51,579 nt of DNA from Modicisalibacter ilicicola DSM 19980 (GCF_900128925.1 NZ_FQUJ01000020.1:1-51579); one strand, 5' to 3'. Shown: positions 1-8,056, numbered from the stretch's first letter. Program-made: numbers and translations. Notes: generated from the letters alone by a model not told the origin.

Positions 1-377
1 TTCGGCCCCAGTAGCCGCGCCCGTTCAGGCGCGTTCAACGAGGCTTCGAGCCCGGCAAGGACGCGGGGATCGGCGTAACGAAACAGGGAGGGGGGTGCCT
101 GCTCGCGCTCGATCACCGTCAGGGTCTTCAGATGCTCGGCGACGACCTCGAACGGCTGCGTCGAGACCAGCTCGATGGCCAGCCCCTCTTCGACCCACGG
201 GCGGTAGCGTTGAAGGGCAACCGGCGAGGCGGGTTCGACGAGCAGCGGGCCGGCAGTGGCCTGTTCGTGTTGGTGGGTCTGCAGGTAGAGCAGGTGATAG
301 CGAGGCGACGGTTCGGTCTCGAACAGCTGGCGCAGCCCGTCCCGATGCCAGGCCAGATCGACCAGGAAACGCGTCAT
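1..377 (-). CDS. DUF4123 type VI secretion adaptor (partial, runs off left edge)
   Basis: An open frame on the minus strand has no stop before the window edge. It begins MTRFLVDLAWHRDGLRQLFE and contains FRYADPRVLAGLEA, the FRYxDPRVL signature of DUF4123 proteins. That family loads effectors onto VgrG spikes of type VI secretion systems. About 125 residues are present, most of the usual N-terminal domain; the C-terminus lies outside. The ATG at 377 overlaps the TGA of a 37-codon frame (374-487) in an ATGA junction, which is why I chose this start; in-frame ATGs at 383 and 389 are alternatives. An intact vgrG normally precedes such a gene, but none is visible here. Confidence 0.75.
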   Translation of the reverse strand, partial: MTRFLVDLAWHRDGLRQLFETEPSPRYHLLYLQTHQHEQATAGPLLVEPASPVALQRYRPWVEEGLAIELVSTQPFEVVAEHLKTLTVIEREQAPPSLFRYADPRVLAGLEASLNAPERARLLGP

Positions 378-487
378 CCGCATCGGCATTGCGCCCCTAG
401 GCTGCAGTTGTCGGGGCCGGAGGCCCGTGCAGTATCGCCACTATTGATACATTGAAGAAGGAGTTTGAGGTTGGTCGAGGTCGCCAT
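374..487 (-). pseudogene. 37-codon ORF coupled to DUF4123, possible vgrG scar
   Basis: This short frame starts MATSTNLKLLLQ, which resembles the first residues of many VgrG proteins, and ends in a Cys-rich tail (DNCSLGAQCRCG). Its stop codon overlaps the DUF4123 start (ATGA). In type VI loci vgrG usually sits immediately upstream of, and coupled to, the adaptor gene. I therefore infer that this could be a vgrG reduced by an internal deletion to its first and last codons, or simply a leader peptide ORF. The Shine-Dalgarno is weak. The VgrG resemblance covers only about ten residues, so confidence is low. Confidence 0.25.
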
Positions 488-746
488 GGGAGTTCCCTGA
501 AAAAACGATCTGACCAAAGATAACGAAATTAGCTAGTTAAAACAGTTGATTACATTATTTGTATGAAATGGCTGACAAGCCTTGTTGCAAATGTCTTACA
601 AGCGCACGGCAAACGTGAGTGTTCAGTCCCGCAATAATCTCAAGCCGTGTCGTTGGTAACAGGGTAGGCTTGCAAGGATCACGGTACCGTGTAGTTCAGT
701 CTGAAGATCGACGTCTCGTTTCTCGGCAAAGCATGATTGGCCAGAA

Positions 747-1307
747 TTAGAGACCCAGTCGATGGTTCAACTCGGGCCACAGCCTGGCAAAGTCCTGTTC
801 GAGCGCCACGTAATCGGCCTCGAGCCAGGGAATCAGCTCGGCCAGGCGGTTGGGGCCCCTGAGGCGACGCCCCACCCCGGCCACTGCGGCACAGGTAAAT
901 TCGAAGTCGGCATAGCCGTTCAGCCAATCCTGCTCGATCAGCACCGGCACCATGTTCGCCAGACGGGCGGGGGCCGGGCGCTCTTCGAGTAGCCGGTAGC
1001 AGCGGCGAATCAATGCCTGATTCCGGCGGTCCGGCCCATGATCGCGGGCCACGAAATGATCCCACACCAGATCAAGCGCGATGCCGGCGTAGCGGCGCCC
1101 CGGACAGGGAGCCCGGGCCCGGGCCGCCAGAACGATGGGATGCGAATCGACGACCGCATCCACCCGGCGATGGTGACGTATGCCTGCAGCAACGTCGCCA
1201 GGCCAGTCGCCAAGGTCGCTACCCTTGACTCCATCGGCGATCAGGTTGCCGTAGAGAAAGGCGTCGCTGCCCCCGCGGGCCAGACAGGCATGGGCCAGGA
1301 AGTTCAT
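747..1307 (-). CDS. acpH: [acyl-carrier-protein] phosphodiesterase
   Basis: The protein (186 aa, normal for the family) removes 4'-phosphopantetheine from holo-acyl carrier protein, giving apo-ACP, in the cytoplasm. It shows the DUF479/AcpH pattern: NFLAH at residues 2-6, GNLIADGVKG at 20-29, HHRRVDAVVDSHP at 45-57 and DLVWDHFVARD around 79-89. The His/Asp residues in the last two blocks are the likely metal ligands. A good ribosome site (GAGGGG, 6 nt before ATG) fixes the start. It is the last gene of the tusDCBE-acpH run, 10 nt after tusE, so it is probably co-transcribed although the functions are unrelated. Confidence 0.88.
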   Translation of the reverse strand: MNFLAHACLARGGSDAFLYGNLIADGVKGSDLGDWPGDVAAGIRHHRRVDAVVDSHPIVLAARARAPCPGRRYAGIALDLVWDHFVARDHGPDRRNQALIRRCYRLLEERPAPARLANMVPVLIEQDWLNGYADFEFTCAAVAGVGRRLRGPNRLAELIPWLEADYVALEQDFARLWPELNHRLGL

Positions 1308-1317
1308 GCCGTACCCC

Positions 1318-1671
1318 TCACAGGCAATTGGTGGGCTTGGGCAGGCCAGCCAGGCGCGCCCCAGCCTTGGCCGGACTGTCCGGGAACAGCTTCATCAGGT
1401 GCAGGGACTTGCCCTTCTCCGGCCCCAGGGCCTGCCCCACCGCCTTGACCAGCGGCCGCATGGCTGGCGCCATCTCGTAGCGCGCATAGAAGTCCCGCAG
1501 CACCTCGATGACCTCCCAGTGCTCGGCGGTCAACTCGCGCTCTTCTTCGGCGGCCAGTGCCTCGGCCACGGCCGGCGACCAGTCTGTCATGTCAACCAGG
1601 TAGCCTTCCGGGTCCAGGGCAATCTCTTGCCCTTCGACCCTCACCCAGCGTTCAATCGTCGTCGTTGCCAT
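1318..1671 (-). CDS. tusE: Sulfurtransferase TusE (DsrC family)
   Basis: TusE accepts persulfide sulfur from the TusBCD complex and passes it to MnmA for 2-thiolation of tRNA wobble uridines. The protein is 117 aa, typical length, and ends GLPKPTNCL, carrying the penultimate conserved Cys (116) that forms the persulfide. The second Cys of dissimilatory DsrC proteins is absent from the C-terminal arm, supporting TusE rather than a sulfur-oxidation DsrC. It lies 9 nt after tusB and 10 nt before acpH. The ribosome site is weak, suggesting translation depends on coupling with tusB. Confidence 0.92.
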   Translation of the reverse strand: MATTTIERWVRVEGQEIALDPEGYLVDMTDWSPAVAEALAAEEERELTAEHWEVIEVLRDFYARYEMAPAMRPLVKAVGQALGPEKGKSLHLMKLFPDSPAKAGARLAGLPKPTNCL

Positions 1672-1680
1672 CAGGATTTC

Positions 1681-1971
1681 TCAGAACCAGCTCACCACAC
1701 GATCGGCGTCTTCGGTCAATTGCACGAACCCCTCCATGTCCACGATGACGATCTGCTCGGCGCAACGCCCTTCCAGGCCCCGGGAGGCCAGGTCTTCCCG
1801 CAAGGCGAACAGACGACCGTATACCGCCGAGAAATGCTCGGCGAGAGGCATCAGGGCCGAGTAAACGCCATCCTCGGTCAGCAGCAGGCAGTCGTCCTCA
1901 GCCATGGCGCGCAACGCGTCCCGGTACACATGGCTCGAGGCCGCAGAGCGATTGAGTAGGTGCAGCAGCAT
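1681..1971 (-). CDS. tusB: Sulfurtransferase complex subunit TusB (DsrH family)
   Basis: This 96-residue protein is the small subunit of the TusBCD heterohexamer, which relays sulfur from TusA to TusE. Features fitting TusB/DsrH are MLLHLLNRS at the start, LLLTEDGVYSAL in the middle and a terminal VSWF. A strong Shine-Dalgarno (AGGAGG, 9 nt upstream) supports the start. A 69-nt gap separates it from tusC, longer than the other spacings in the operon. Confidence 0.88.
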   Translation of the reverse strand: MLLHLLNRSAASSHVYRDALRAMAEDDCLLLTEDGVYSALMPLAEHFSAVYGRLFALREDLASRGLEGRCAEQIVIVDMEGFVQLTEDADRVVSWF

Positions 1972-2040
1972 CGGCGATCGCCTCCTTACGACATGCCCGA
2001 TTCATCAATGATCATCCATCAAGGCACGAAACCCAAGACA

Positions 2041-2412
2041 CTAGAAATTGAACACCGGTGCATGATGGGCGAAGAGAGATGGCAGCCTCTCCGGAGCAAC
2101 GAGCGTCACCGGTAGCTGCAAGTCTGTCTCGATCAAGCCTCGCTGAGCCAGGGACTCGGCATCGACCAGCAAGGTCTCGATGTCGTACATCGCCAGCATA
2201 TCCAGCGTCGGATGCGTGCCCTTCTGACCCAGCGGTCCTGTCTGCTGGCCTTTCACGAGCGCTTCGACCCCATCTCCGATGAACAGCAGAGTCACCGACT
2301 GACCGAACGCCGCACCAACCAGCGCCACATCCAGCCCCTCGCGCAACCAGCTGCTACCGTGGGGGGCATGACGCAAGACGACGAGCATGGGCATTGGCGA
2401 TCTATCGCTCAT
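2041..2412 (-). CDS. tusC: Sulfurtransferase complex subunit TusC (DsrF family)
   Basis: A 123-residue DsrE/F-fold protein, the central subunit of TusBCD. It shows the family pattern LRHAPHGSSWLREGLDVALV near the N-terminus, followed by FGQSVTLLFIGDGV and a C-terminal half with LPVTLVAPERL. TusC has structural rather than catalytic roles in the characterised complex. It starts 10 nt after tusD stops, so the two are certainly in one transcription unit. Confidence 0.9.
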   Translation of the reverse strand: MSDRSPMPMLVVLRHAPHGSSWLREGLDVALVGAAFGQSVTLLFIGDGVEALVKGQQTGPLGQKGTHPTLDMLAMYDIETLLVDAESLAQRGLIETDLQLPVTLVAPERLPSLFAHHAPVFNF

Positions 2413-2422
2413 CGTTCGCTCC

Positions 2423-2815
2423 TCAAGGGGAAAACGTGATCAGACGATCATGGGTCATGGCAGCCTCGACCAACTGGCCCACCCCGGTCAGCTCGAAGGG
2501 CGACTCGAGGCTGTGCCCCTGCTTGCCGTGACGACGCGATTCCCGCTCGTCGACCACCCCGCGCCGCAACGCCGCGGCCACGCAGACCAGTAGCGCAGTG
2601 CCATGCTCGTGGTGCAAGCGGCACCAGGCATCCACCAGCTGCGGTTCGTCCTGGGGAGGCGTGGCCAGCCGTTGAGCGTTATAGACGCCATCATGATAGA
2701 AGAATACCGTCTCGAGACGATGGCTCCGCGCGATCAACGCCTCGGCGAATCTCAAGGCCGAGTGAGCCGCCTGGTGACTGTAGGGAGCCCCCTGGACAAG
2801 CAGTGCATAGCGCAT
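2423..2815 (-). CDS. tusD: Sulfurtransferase complex subunit TusD (DsrE family)
   Basis: TusD is the sulfur-accepting subunit of TusBCD in the tRNA 2-thiouridine relay. I chose the ATG at 2815 (MRYALLVQGAPYS) because it matches the family N-terminus; the frame extends 12 codons upstream to 2851 without family similarity. The catalytic Cys is at residue 78 in LLVCVAAALRRGVVDE, the same position as in E. coli TusD. It is the first gene of the tusDCBE-acpH operon. Length 130 aa is standard. Confidence 0.93.
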   Translation of the reverse strand: MRYALLVQGAPYSHQAAHSALRFAEALIARSHRLETVFFYHDGVYNAQRLATPPQDEPQLVDAWCRLHHEHGTALLVCVAAALRRGVVDERESRRHGKQGHSLESPFELTGVGQLVEAAMTHDRLITFSP

Positions 2816-2859
2816 GACCCGACCTCTATCTCGCAGGAACGCTTCATTCAAAACAATGC

Positions 2860-2883
2860 GGCCCCGCCTGATAAGGCGGGGCC
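2860..2883 (-). terminator. Rho-independent-type hairpin after Bax inhibitor-1 gene
   Basis: A perfect 10-bp GC-rich inverted repeat (GGCCCCGCCT, loop GATA, AGGCGGGGCC) lies 25 nt beyond the stop of the gene ending at 2908. On the minus strand it is followed by GCATTGTTTTG, a modest U-rich stretch. It also separates that gene from tusD, so tusD probably has its own promoter in the short remaining gap or receives read-through. Confidence 0.75.
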
Positions 2884-2907
2884 ATGCAGGACATCAGGAG
2901 CGATCGA

Positions 2908-3579
2908 TCAATCGTTGTTCATTACGCCCAGCAGCGACAGCAGGCTGATGAACAGATTGTAGATCGACACGTACAGCGTGACGGCGGCCAGGATATAGTT
3001 GGTCTCGCCGGCCCGGTGCACGATCTCACTGGTCTGGTACAGGATCACCGCGGAAGAGAAGAGAACGAAGCCCGCGGAAACCGCCAGCGCCAGTGCGGTG
3101 ATGTTGAAGATCAACGCCACCACCATCGCCAGGATCAGCACGATGGCCCCGGCGAACAGGAAGTTGCCCAGGAAGCTGAAATCCTTCTTGGTGACCAGTG
3201 CCACGGCAGACAGCCCCAGGAAGGTCGCGCCGGTCATGGCCAAGGCGGTCATCACCAGTTGGGCCCCGTTGGGGATCGACAGATAGAGGCTCAGGATCGG
3301 TCCGAGGGTGAAGCCCATGAAACCGGTGAAGGCGAAGGTCGCGAGCAACCCGGCGGCAGAGTTGGCGGTCTTGTGAACCAGGAACATCAGACCATAGGCA
3401 CCGATGAAGAACACCAGGATGTTCATCTGACCGATGCCCATTGCCATGGAAACCCCTGCAGTGGCTGCCGAGAACAGCAGCGTCATTGCCAGGAGCATGT
3501 AGGTGTTGCGGAGGACCTTGTTGGTACTGACCGCGCTAGTCTGACGCTGCGTTACGTGCGACGACTGCTGATAGGCCAT
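2908..3579 (-). CDS. Bax inhibitor-1/YccA-family membrane protein
   Basis: A polytopic inner-membrane protein of 223 residues with about seven hydrophobic segments, of the BI-1/YbhL/YccA family. The first segment is around residues 26-48 (LRNTYMLLAMTLLFSAATAG) and the family Asp/Glu-containing final segment precedes the terminal NND. YccA modulates FtsH protease in E. coli; the role here is inferred only by family. The start at 3579 (MAYQQ) has AAGGAG 9 nt upstream; an upstream ATG at 3597 overlaps that ribosome site and is less likely. It appears monocistronic, bounded by hairpins. Confidence 0.85.
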   Translation of the reverse strand: MAYQQSSHVTQRQTSAVSTNKVLRNTYMLLAMTLLFSAATAGVSMAMGIGQMNILVFFIGAYGLMFLVHKTANSAAGLLATFAFTGFMGFTLGPILSLYLSIPNGAQLVMTALAMTGATFLGLSAVALVTKKDFSFLGNFLFAGAIVLILAMVVALIFNITALALAVSAGFVLFSSAVILYQTSEIVHRAGETNYILAAVTLYVSIYNLFISLLSLLGVMNND

Positions 3580-3681
3580 GGATGTAGGCTCCTTCATAGA
3601 TTATTGGACAAGCTATAGACAGAGAATGCCGCTTGATCGTTCCCTGCGCAAGCCATCATTCCAACGTTCCCACGAAACGAG

Positions 3682-3704
3682 GAGCCCCGCTGGTCCCGGG
3701 GCTC
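3682..3704 (-). terminator. Hairpin downstream of the 3732-4010 gene
   Basis: An 8-bp inverted repeat (GAGCCCCG, 7-nt loop, CGGGGCTC) sits 28 nt past the stop of the small gene at 3732-4010. On the minus strand the following bases are CTCGTTTCG, so the U tract is poor. It is the only strong hairpin between the two minus-strand genes. Confidence 0.55.
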
Positions 3705-3731
3705 GTTCATCCTTCTCCAACGTCCGGGTTC

Positions 3732-4010
3732 TCAGGGTTGCTTGGGGCCTTCGAGATTCAGGCGCAAGGCGATGAGGGTACTATCGGTTGACAGGTTGGC
3801 GACATTGAGGGCGTGGTGCGTCATCTCCTCCTGCAGTTGCTGGAATGCCTGCTCGTCATTGCGCTGCATCTCGCGCAACTGGTTTTCGGAGAGATTCTTG
3901 CTGCCCAGATAGTCTTTGCCAGCCTTGCGCAGGGTTGAACCCATCTCGCCACCCGCCAGTTCATGAAACTCGTCGTTCTCCATGCCGGTGCTCAGAATCG
4001 TGATTTCCAT
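3732..4010 (-). CDS. Small hypothetical protein (92 aa)
   Basis: I do not recognise this family. The ATG at 4010 (MEITILSTGMENDEF) is supported by AAGGAG 5 nt upstream; 14 further codons upstream lack a ribosome site. The protein is soluble, without signal peptide or membrane segment. The central part (about residues 30-65) is rich in Glu, Gln and Asn with a heptad-like pattern (QLREMQRNDEQAFQQLQEEM), suggesting a helical or coiled-coil segment. It stands alone between two hairpins. The start and codon use look genuine; function unknown. Confidence 0.7.
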   Translation of the reverse strand: MEITILSTGMENDEFHELAGGEMGSTLRKAGKDYLGSKNLSENQLREMQRNDEQAFQQLQEEMTHHALNVANLSTDSTLIALRLNLEGPKQP

Positions 4011-4092
4011 TCGTGCTCCTTGCGTTTTTCCATGTTGGCAGGCAATAGCCAAACGTTACGATAACAGCCCTGTCAAGCCAATGCTCGCGACG

Positions 4093-4386
4093 CTAGTAAT
4101 GCTTGAAGCGATGGCGGCGCTGCTCGAAATGCTCGTGCTGCGCCAGAATGTCCATCGCCTTGCGCAGGCATTCCGGATCGTTCGGGTCATCGACCTCGAC
4201 CAGCAGCAGATTGGGCGAACCCTCGGCGCCACTGGGGCTATCGATAGGGATATGCTGAAGATCGCTCATCAGCTCGACGTAGCGATGCGAGTCGTCGTGG
4301 CGACCTACCGCACCGACGATATGCACGTCTGCAAGCTGGACGCCTTCAGCCTCCTCTATAGGCACCCGAATGATATTCTCTGACAT
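4093..4386 (-). CDS. Small hypothetical protein (97 aa)
   Basis: An unrecognised soluble, acidic protein. The start at 4386 (MSENIIRVPIEEAEG) has GAGG 5 nt upstream; ATG 4401 is an alternative with a poorer site. The C-terminal half contains LLLVEVDDPNDPECLRKAMD and ends in a basic HFEQRRHRFKHY tail. No cofactor or catalytic motif is apparent. It is oriented away from the tRNA-Ser promoter and is the first gene of its minus-strand pair with the 92-aa protein, from which it is separated by 82 nt. Confidence 0.65.
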   Translation of the reverse strand: MSENIIRVPIEEAEGVQLADVHIVGAVGRHDDSHRYVELMSDLQHIPIDSPSGAEGSPNLLLVEVDDPNDPECLRKAMDILAQHEHFEQRRHRFKHY

Positions 4387-4518
4387 ACCCACCTCGTTCA
4401 TCGCCGTAAACCTTACCTGTTATGCAGGCGCCCGACCTGGATTTCCACCCATGCCAACCACCATTTTCCTAATCTTAGCCAAGATCGGGCAGTTTAACCC
4501 CCTGATTGCCAACATACC

Positions 4519-4546
4519 TTGACGGGCCAGCCAAAGTTGGTAGTAT
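4519..4546 (+). promoter_or_regulatory. Sigma-70 promoter of tRNA-Ser
   Basis: TTGACG (4519-4524), a 16-nt spacer and TAGTAT (4541-4546) precede the tRNA by about 15 nt. The bases after the -10 are GC-rich (CTAGCGCCG), the discriminator type typical of stringently controlled stable-RNA promoters. Confidence 0.65.
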
Positions 4547-4561
4547 CTAGCGCCGTGAGCC

Positions 4562-4651
4562 GGAGGGATGGCAGAGCGGTTGAATGCACCGGTCTTGAAA
4601 ACCGGCAAGGGTTAACGCCCTTCCAGGGTTCGAATCCCTGTCCCTCCGCCA
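4562..4651 (+). tRNA. tRNA-Ser (anticodon UGA)
   Basis: The 90-nt sequence folds as a class II tRNA. The acceptor stem is GGAGGGA with TCCCTCC, the anticodon stem CCGGT/ACCGG frames CTTGAAA (anticodon TGA, reading UCA and related Ser codons), a long variable arm follows, and the T-arm is CAGGGTTCGAATCCCTG. The CCA end is encoded (4649-4651). It has its own promoter and terminator, so it is a single-gene unit. Confidence 0.97.
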
Positions 4652-4666
4652 CTCACCCTTCTTCAG

Positions 4667-4690
4667 AAAAGCACCTTCGGGTGCTTTTTT
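4667..4690 (+). terminator. Terminator of tRNA-Ser
   Basis: GCACC, a TTCG tetraloop and GGTGC, flanked by AAAA on the left and TTTTTT on the right: a textbook intrinsic terminator 16 nt past the CCA end. Confidence 0.92.
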
Positions 4691-4866
4691 CGTCTCTACC
4701 CTGCCTGCGTATCGCCTCTCGGCGTCAACCTTCAAGCTGGCGCTGCAAAACGCTGCTCATTTTCGATTTGGCACGATCTCCCGGCGTTATCATCGACCGG
4801 ACCTTGCTGGCAACCAAGCATCCGCCGAGCGAGGACCGAAAAGACGTCCATCACAGGGATCACCAA

Positions 4867-5418
4867 ATGAAACTCAAGGTTAGCGCGCTAGTTCTTGCCA
4901 CCCTGGTCTCCAGCCCCGCCCTGGCCGGTGATGCCGGCACCAGCTATGCCGGGTTGCAATACGCCCAGGCAAGCTACGAAGAAACTGTCTACGGGTACGA
5001 CATCGAAGGCGACCCGAGCGTGCTCGTTGGCCGCCTCGGCCATTACCTGACCGACAACTTTTCTTTCGAAGGCCGCGTAGGTCTTGGACTCTCCGACGAT
5101 GAAGTGACAGTGAACGGCTACGACACCGACGTCACGGTAGAAGTCGATCATCTGTTTGGCGCCTATGCCGTCGGTCACCTGCCCGTCACCGATGTCGTCT
5201 CCATCTACGCTCTGGCCGGTTTCACTCAAGGGGAAGCGACTGCAAAGGCCGATGGCATGTCCGCAACCGATGACGACTCCGGGTTCTCCTACGGCGTGGG
5301 AGGCGAAGTCAACTTCTTTTCGCGTCAATTCTCGGGCACCCTCGAATACATGTCCTACCTGGACAAGTCCAGTTACGAAGTCAGCGCCATCAGTGCCGGC
5401 GTGAACTATCAATTCTGA
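4867..5418 (+). CDS. Outer-membrane beta-barrel protein (OmpA-like transmembrane fold)
   Basis: A 183-residue secreted protein with a clear signal peptide (MKLKVSALVLATLVSSPALA, cleavage after residue 20). The mature part is a run of amphipathic strands (YAGLQYAQASYEE, SFEGRVGLGLSDDE, VSIYALAGFTQGE, SYGVGGEVNFF), ending in the aromatic outer-membrane signal YQF. This suits an 8-stranded barrel of the OMP_b-brl type. Extracellular loops are very acidic, as in halophile surface proteins. The ATG at 4867 is chosen because only it gives a signal peptide. No partner gene is adjacent; specific function unknown. Confidence 0.85.
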   Translation: MKLKVSALVLATLVSSPALAGDAGTSYAGLQYAQASYEETVYGYDIEGDPSVLVGRLGHYLTDNFSFEGRVGLGLSDDEVTVNGYDTDVTVEVDHLFGAYAVGHLPVTDVVSIYALAGFTQGEATAKADGMSATDDDSGFSYGVGGEVNFFSRQFSGTLEYMSYLDKSSYEVSAISAGVNYQF

Positions 5419-5430
5419 GTGATCGACCGG

Positions 5431-5452
5431 AGGCGTCTGTCGGCAGGCGCCT
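5431..5452 (+). terminator. Hairpin after the outer-membrane protein gene
   Basis: AGGCGTCTG, loop TCGG, CAGGCGCCT: a 9-bp stem with one G-T pair, starting 12 nt after the stop at 5418. The following TTCACC is only weakly U-rich. Confidence 0.6.
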
Positions 5453-5624
5453 TCACCCCGGGACTTCACCAGCCTCCTTTTGCATACCGGCGTCGGGCAC
5501 CTCCTGGCGTCTGCGTACATCCCGTTACCCTCGCGGCTTTGCAAGCAGCCTCCGTCCGGCTCATGCTGGAATCATCGATCAGAAGCGTTAGTTCCATCGA
5601 TCACATGAACAAGGAGTTCTTCGC

Positions 5625-6077
5625 ATGAACAAGCACCTTGCTTGCGCCGCGGGTCTGGTCGCCATCGTCGGCTTCGCCCCCCTGAGTTCGGCCACGAGCC
5701 TCGACAGCATGAAGGACAAGGCGGGCAGCCTCCTGTCCGGTCAGTCCGACTCGTCGAGCGGCTCCTTGTTGAGTTCGCTTTCTTCGGGGTCGTTCGATCT
5801 GGGCAGCATGAGCAACGTCGCGGGCGTGCTGGGCTACTGTCAGGAGCAGGGCTACAGCAAGAGTGCGACACAGACGGTCAAGGAGAAACTGCTGGGCAAG
5901 CTCGGCGGGCAACAGGAGGCCTCCCGAGACAAGAGTTACCAGGAAGGCTTGAGCGGCATCCTGCAAGGCCAGGAGGAAGGCAAGAGTTTCAACCTCGGCG
6001 GCATCAAGGATCAGGTGGGTGAAAAGGTCTGCGGCGCCATCGCCGACAAGGCCATGTCGTCTTTCCTGGGCGGCTAG
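5625..6077 (+). CDS. DUF2501 (YjjA-like) periplasmic protein
   Basis: This 150-residue protein has a signal peptide (about residues 1-23, MNKHLACAAGLVAIVGFAPL) and then a Ser/Gly-rich stretch (SGQSDSSSGSLLSSLSSGS). The DUF2501 core follows, with NVAGVLGYCQEQGY near residue 65 and VGEKVCGAIADKAMSSFLGG at the end. Two Cys in those blocks could form a disulfide. AAGGAG 8 nt upstream fixes the start. The family (E. coli YjjA) has no firm biochemical role. Convergent with the antiporter gene, 24 nt apart. Confidence 0.82.
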   Translation: MNKHLACAAGLVAIVGFAPLSSATSLDSMKDKAGSLLSGQSDSSSGSLLSSLSSGSFDLGSMSNVAGVLGYCQEQGYSKSATQTVKEKLLGKLGGQQEASRDKSYQEGLSGILQGQEEGKSFNLGGIKDQVGEKVCGAIADKAMSSFLGG

Positions 6078-6101
6078 ACCGCCACGGCATCCCTTGGAGT
6101 G

Positions 6102-7811
6102 TCATTGATAAAGCCTGAGCCCCACCTTGGTGACCTTGTTGCCTTCCATGACGCTGACCACCCAGTGGATGCCATGCCAGCCGACGTCGTCACCGACCAC
6201 CGGATGGCCGCCGACCCGCAACGAGATGAACTCGCCGAGGGTCATGTTCTGCTCCCCGGGGCTCAGGGTCAGCCCGTAGGCAGCAGCGACATCGCTCATC
6301 AGCGCCCCGCCATCGAGGGTGAAGGTGCCGAAGAAAGCGCGTTCGCGCTTGAGACGTGCCTCGCCATTGAACAGCCGGTTGAGTGCCGGCAGGTCCTCGC
6401 TGCGTCCGATGACGCAGATCACGTCGCCGAGCTTCAGAAGCGTCCCGCCCTTGGGATGCAGCATGACATGCTGCCTGAACAGCGCCGATATCAGGGCACC
6501 GGAGGGAAATCGCAGCAGCCGGATCGGCACGTCCTCGAGTGCCTCGTTGTCCACCTTGTAGACGAACATCTCGAAATCGTTTTCCGGCAATATGCCCAGG
6601 GGGCCGCGCCGATTGGGCGCCACATTGGCCGGGACCTCGACCCGGGTCCATCGCGCCATCAGCGACAGGGTCGTACCCTGGATCACCAGGGACATCAGCA
6701 CCACGAAAAACGCGACATTGAAGTAAAGCGCCGAATTCTCGACCCCGCCGACCACCGGGAAGATGGCAAGCACGATCGGTACCGCACCACGCAAGCCGAC
6801 CCAGGAAATGAAGGCGATCTCACGCCAGCGAAAGCTGAAGAAAGGCTTGATGACCAGCACCACCGCCAGCGGGCGTGCGACGAAGATCAGCACCAGCGAG
6901 AGCAGCGCGCCGGGCACGGCATAAGCGACCATATCGCTGGGGGTCACGAGCAACCCCAGCACCAGGAACAGACCGATCTGGCTCAGCCAGGCCAGGCCAT
7001 CGTGTACCGGCAGGATGAAGTTGAGGTGCCGCCCCGGCTGATTGCCGATCATCAACCCCGTTAGGTAGATCGCCAGGAAACCGCTGCCATCCAGCGCGCT
7101 GGTCAGCCCGAACACGCAGAATCCGAGAGCCAGCGCCAGCAACGAGTAGAGCCCCGGCGCCAGGTCCAGCCAGCGGAGCAGGCGCGCTGCCAGCCAACCG
7201 GCTCCCAGTCCTATCGCCAGGCCCAGGCCGAACTGCTTGACGAAGAGCAGGAGCATCTCCAGGGGGCCACCGATACCCCCGACCAGGATCTCGACCAGGG
7301 TGATGGTCAGGAAAATCGCCATCGGGTCGTTGGTGCCCGACTCGATTTCAAGGGTCGCCCCGACACGCTCGTTGAGACTGACTCCCTGCCCGCGCAACAT
7401 CGAGAATACCGCTGCCGCGTCGGTAGAGCCTACGATTGCCCCCACCAGCAACCCTTCGGTGAGGCTCAGCCCGAAGAACCACATCGCGAACAGCCCCACC
7501 AGGGCACCGGTGACGAAGACACCCAGGGTCGCCAGGGACAGTGCCGGCTTGAGGCCGACCCGAAAGGTCTTCATGCGCGTTCGCAGGCCGCCGTCGAGAA
7601 GAATCATCGCCAGCGCAAGGTGGCCGATGACGAAGGCCAGGGAATAGCTGTCGAAGTCGACACCCAGGATGCCGTCCTCACCGGCGAGCATGCCCAGGGC
7701 GAGGAAAAGCAGCAACAGCGGCAAACCAAACAAGGACGACAATCGGCTCGCCAGCACGCTGAGGGCGATCAGCGAGCCGGTAAACAGAAACAGGGTATTG
7801 ATGCTGTCCAT
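6102..7811 (-). CDS. Potassium/proton antiporter, NhaP2/CvrA type
   Basis: A 569-residue inner-membrane CPA1 antiporter. About twelve hydrophobic segments occupy residues 1-390, with the exchanger hallmarks GMLAGEDG and VGSTDAAAVFSML plus ESGTNDPMA. The cytoplasmic tail carries a TrkA_C-like domain (MFVYKVDNEALEDVPIRLLRF... GDVICVIGR) and a CorC/HlyC-like C-terminus, the NhaP2/CvrA architecture. That subfamily exports K+ in exchange for H+ and matters for volume and pH control, sensible for a halophile. The start MDSINT at 7811 is chosen by family alignment; upstream codons to 7901 look non-coding. No clear ribosome site is seen. Confidence 0.87.
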   Translation of the reverse strand: MDSINTLFLFTGSLIALSVLASRLSSLFGLPLLLLFLALGMLAGEDGILGVDFDSYSLAFVIGHLALAMILLDGGLRTRMKTFRVGLKPALSLATLGVFVTGALVGLFAMWFFGLSLTEGLLVGAIVGSTDAAAVFSMLRGQGVSLNERVGATLEIESGTNDPMAIFLTITLVEILVGGIGGPLEMLLLFVKQFGLGLAIGLGAGWLAARLLRWLDLAPGLYSLLALALGFCVFGLTSALDGSGFLAIYLTGLMIGNQPGRHLNFILPVHDGLAWLSQIGLFLVLGLLVTPSDMVAYAVPGALLSLVLIFVARPLAVVLVIKPFFSFRWREIAFISWVGLRGAVPIVLAIFPVVGGVENSALYFNVAFFVVLMSLVIQGTTLSLMARWTRVEVPANVAPNRRGPLGILPENDFEMFVYKVDNEALEDVPIRLLRFPSGALISALFRQHVMLHPKGGTLLKLGDVICVIGRSEDLPALNRLFNGEARLKRERAFFGTFTLDGGALMSDVAAAYGLTLSPGEQNMTLGEFISLRVGGHPVVGDDVGWHGIHWVVSVMEGNKVTKVGLRLYQ

Positions 7812-8056
7812 AGCGCGAACACGAAAATAGAGGTGATTAAGTATGCCATACCGGCAAACCGGCGACGAAGCCGTTGGGACAAACTGGAAAGGCTGAGACA
7901 ATGAGGCAGTGACCGGGCACAGAGGGCCCGCATATCAGCCACGACACCAGAAAAACCATGTGTGCCACCCTACTGCTCTAGTCATATCGTAGCCCCAGGG
8001 ATAGACTGGCAGCTCAGGCGCAGTGGACGGGATATTGCAGACAAGATGAGAACGCC

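Noticed and set aside
4562-4866. tRNA-Ser as an integration site with an inserted element
   Set aside because: No integrase and no repeated tRNA 3' end is visible in the window.
7902-8056. TPP riboswitch before the THI5-like gene
   Set aside because: The conserved CUGAGA and the paired stems of the THI element are not found.
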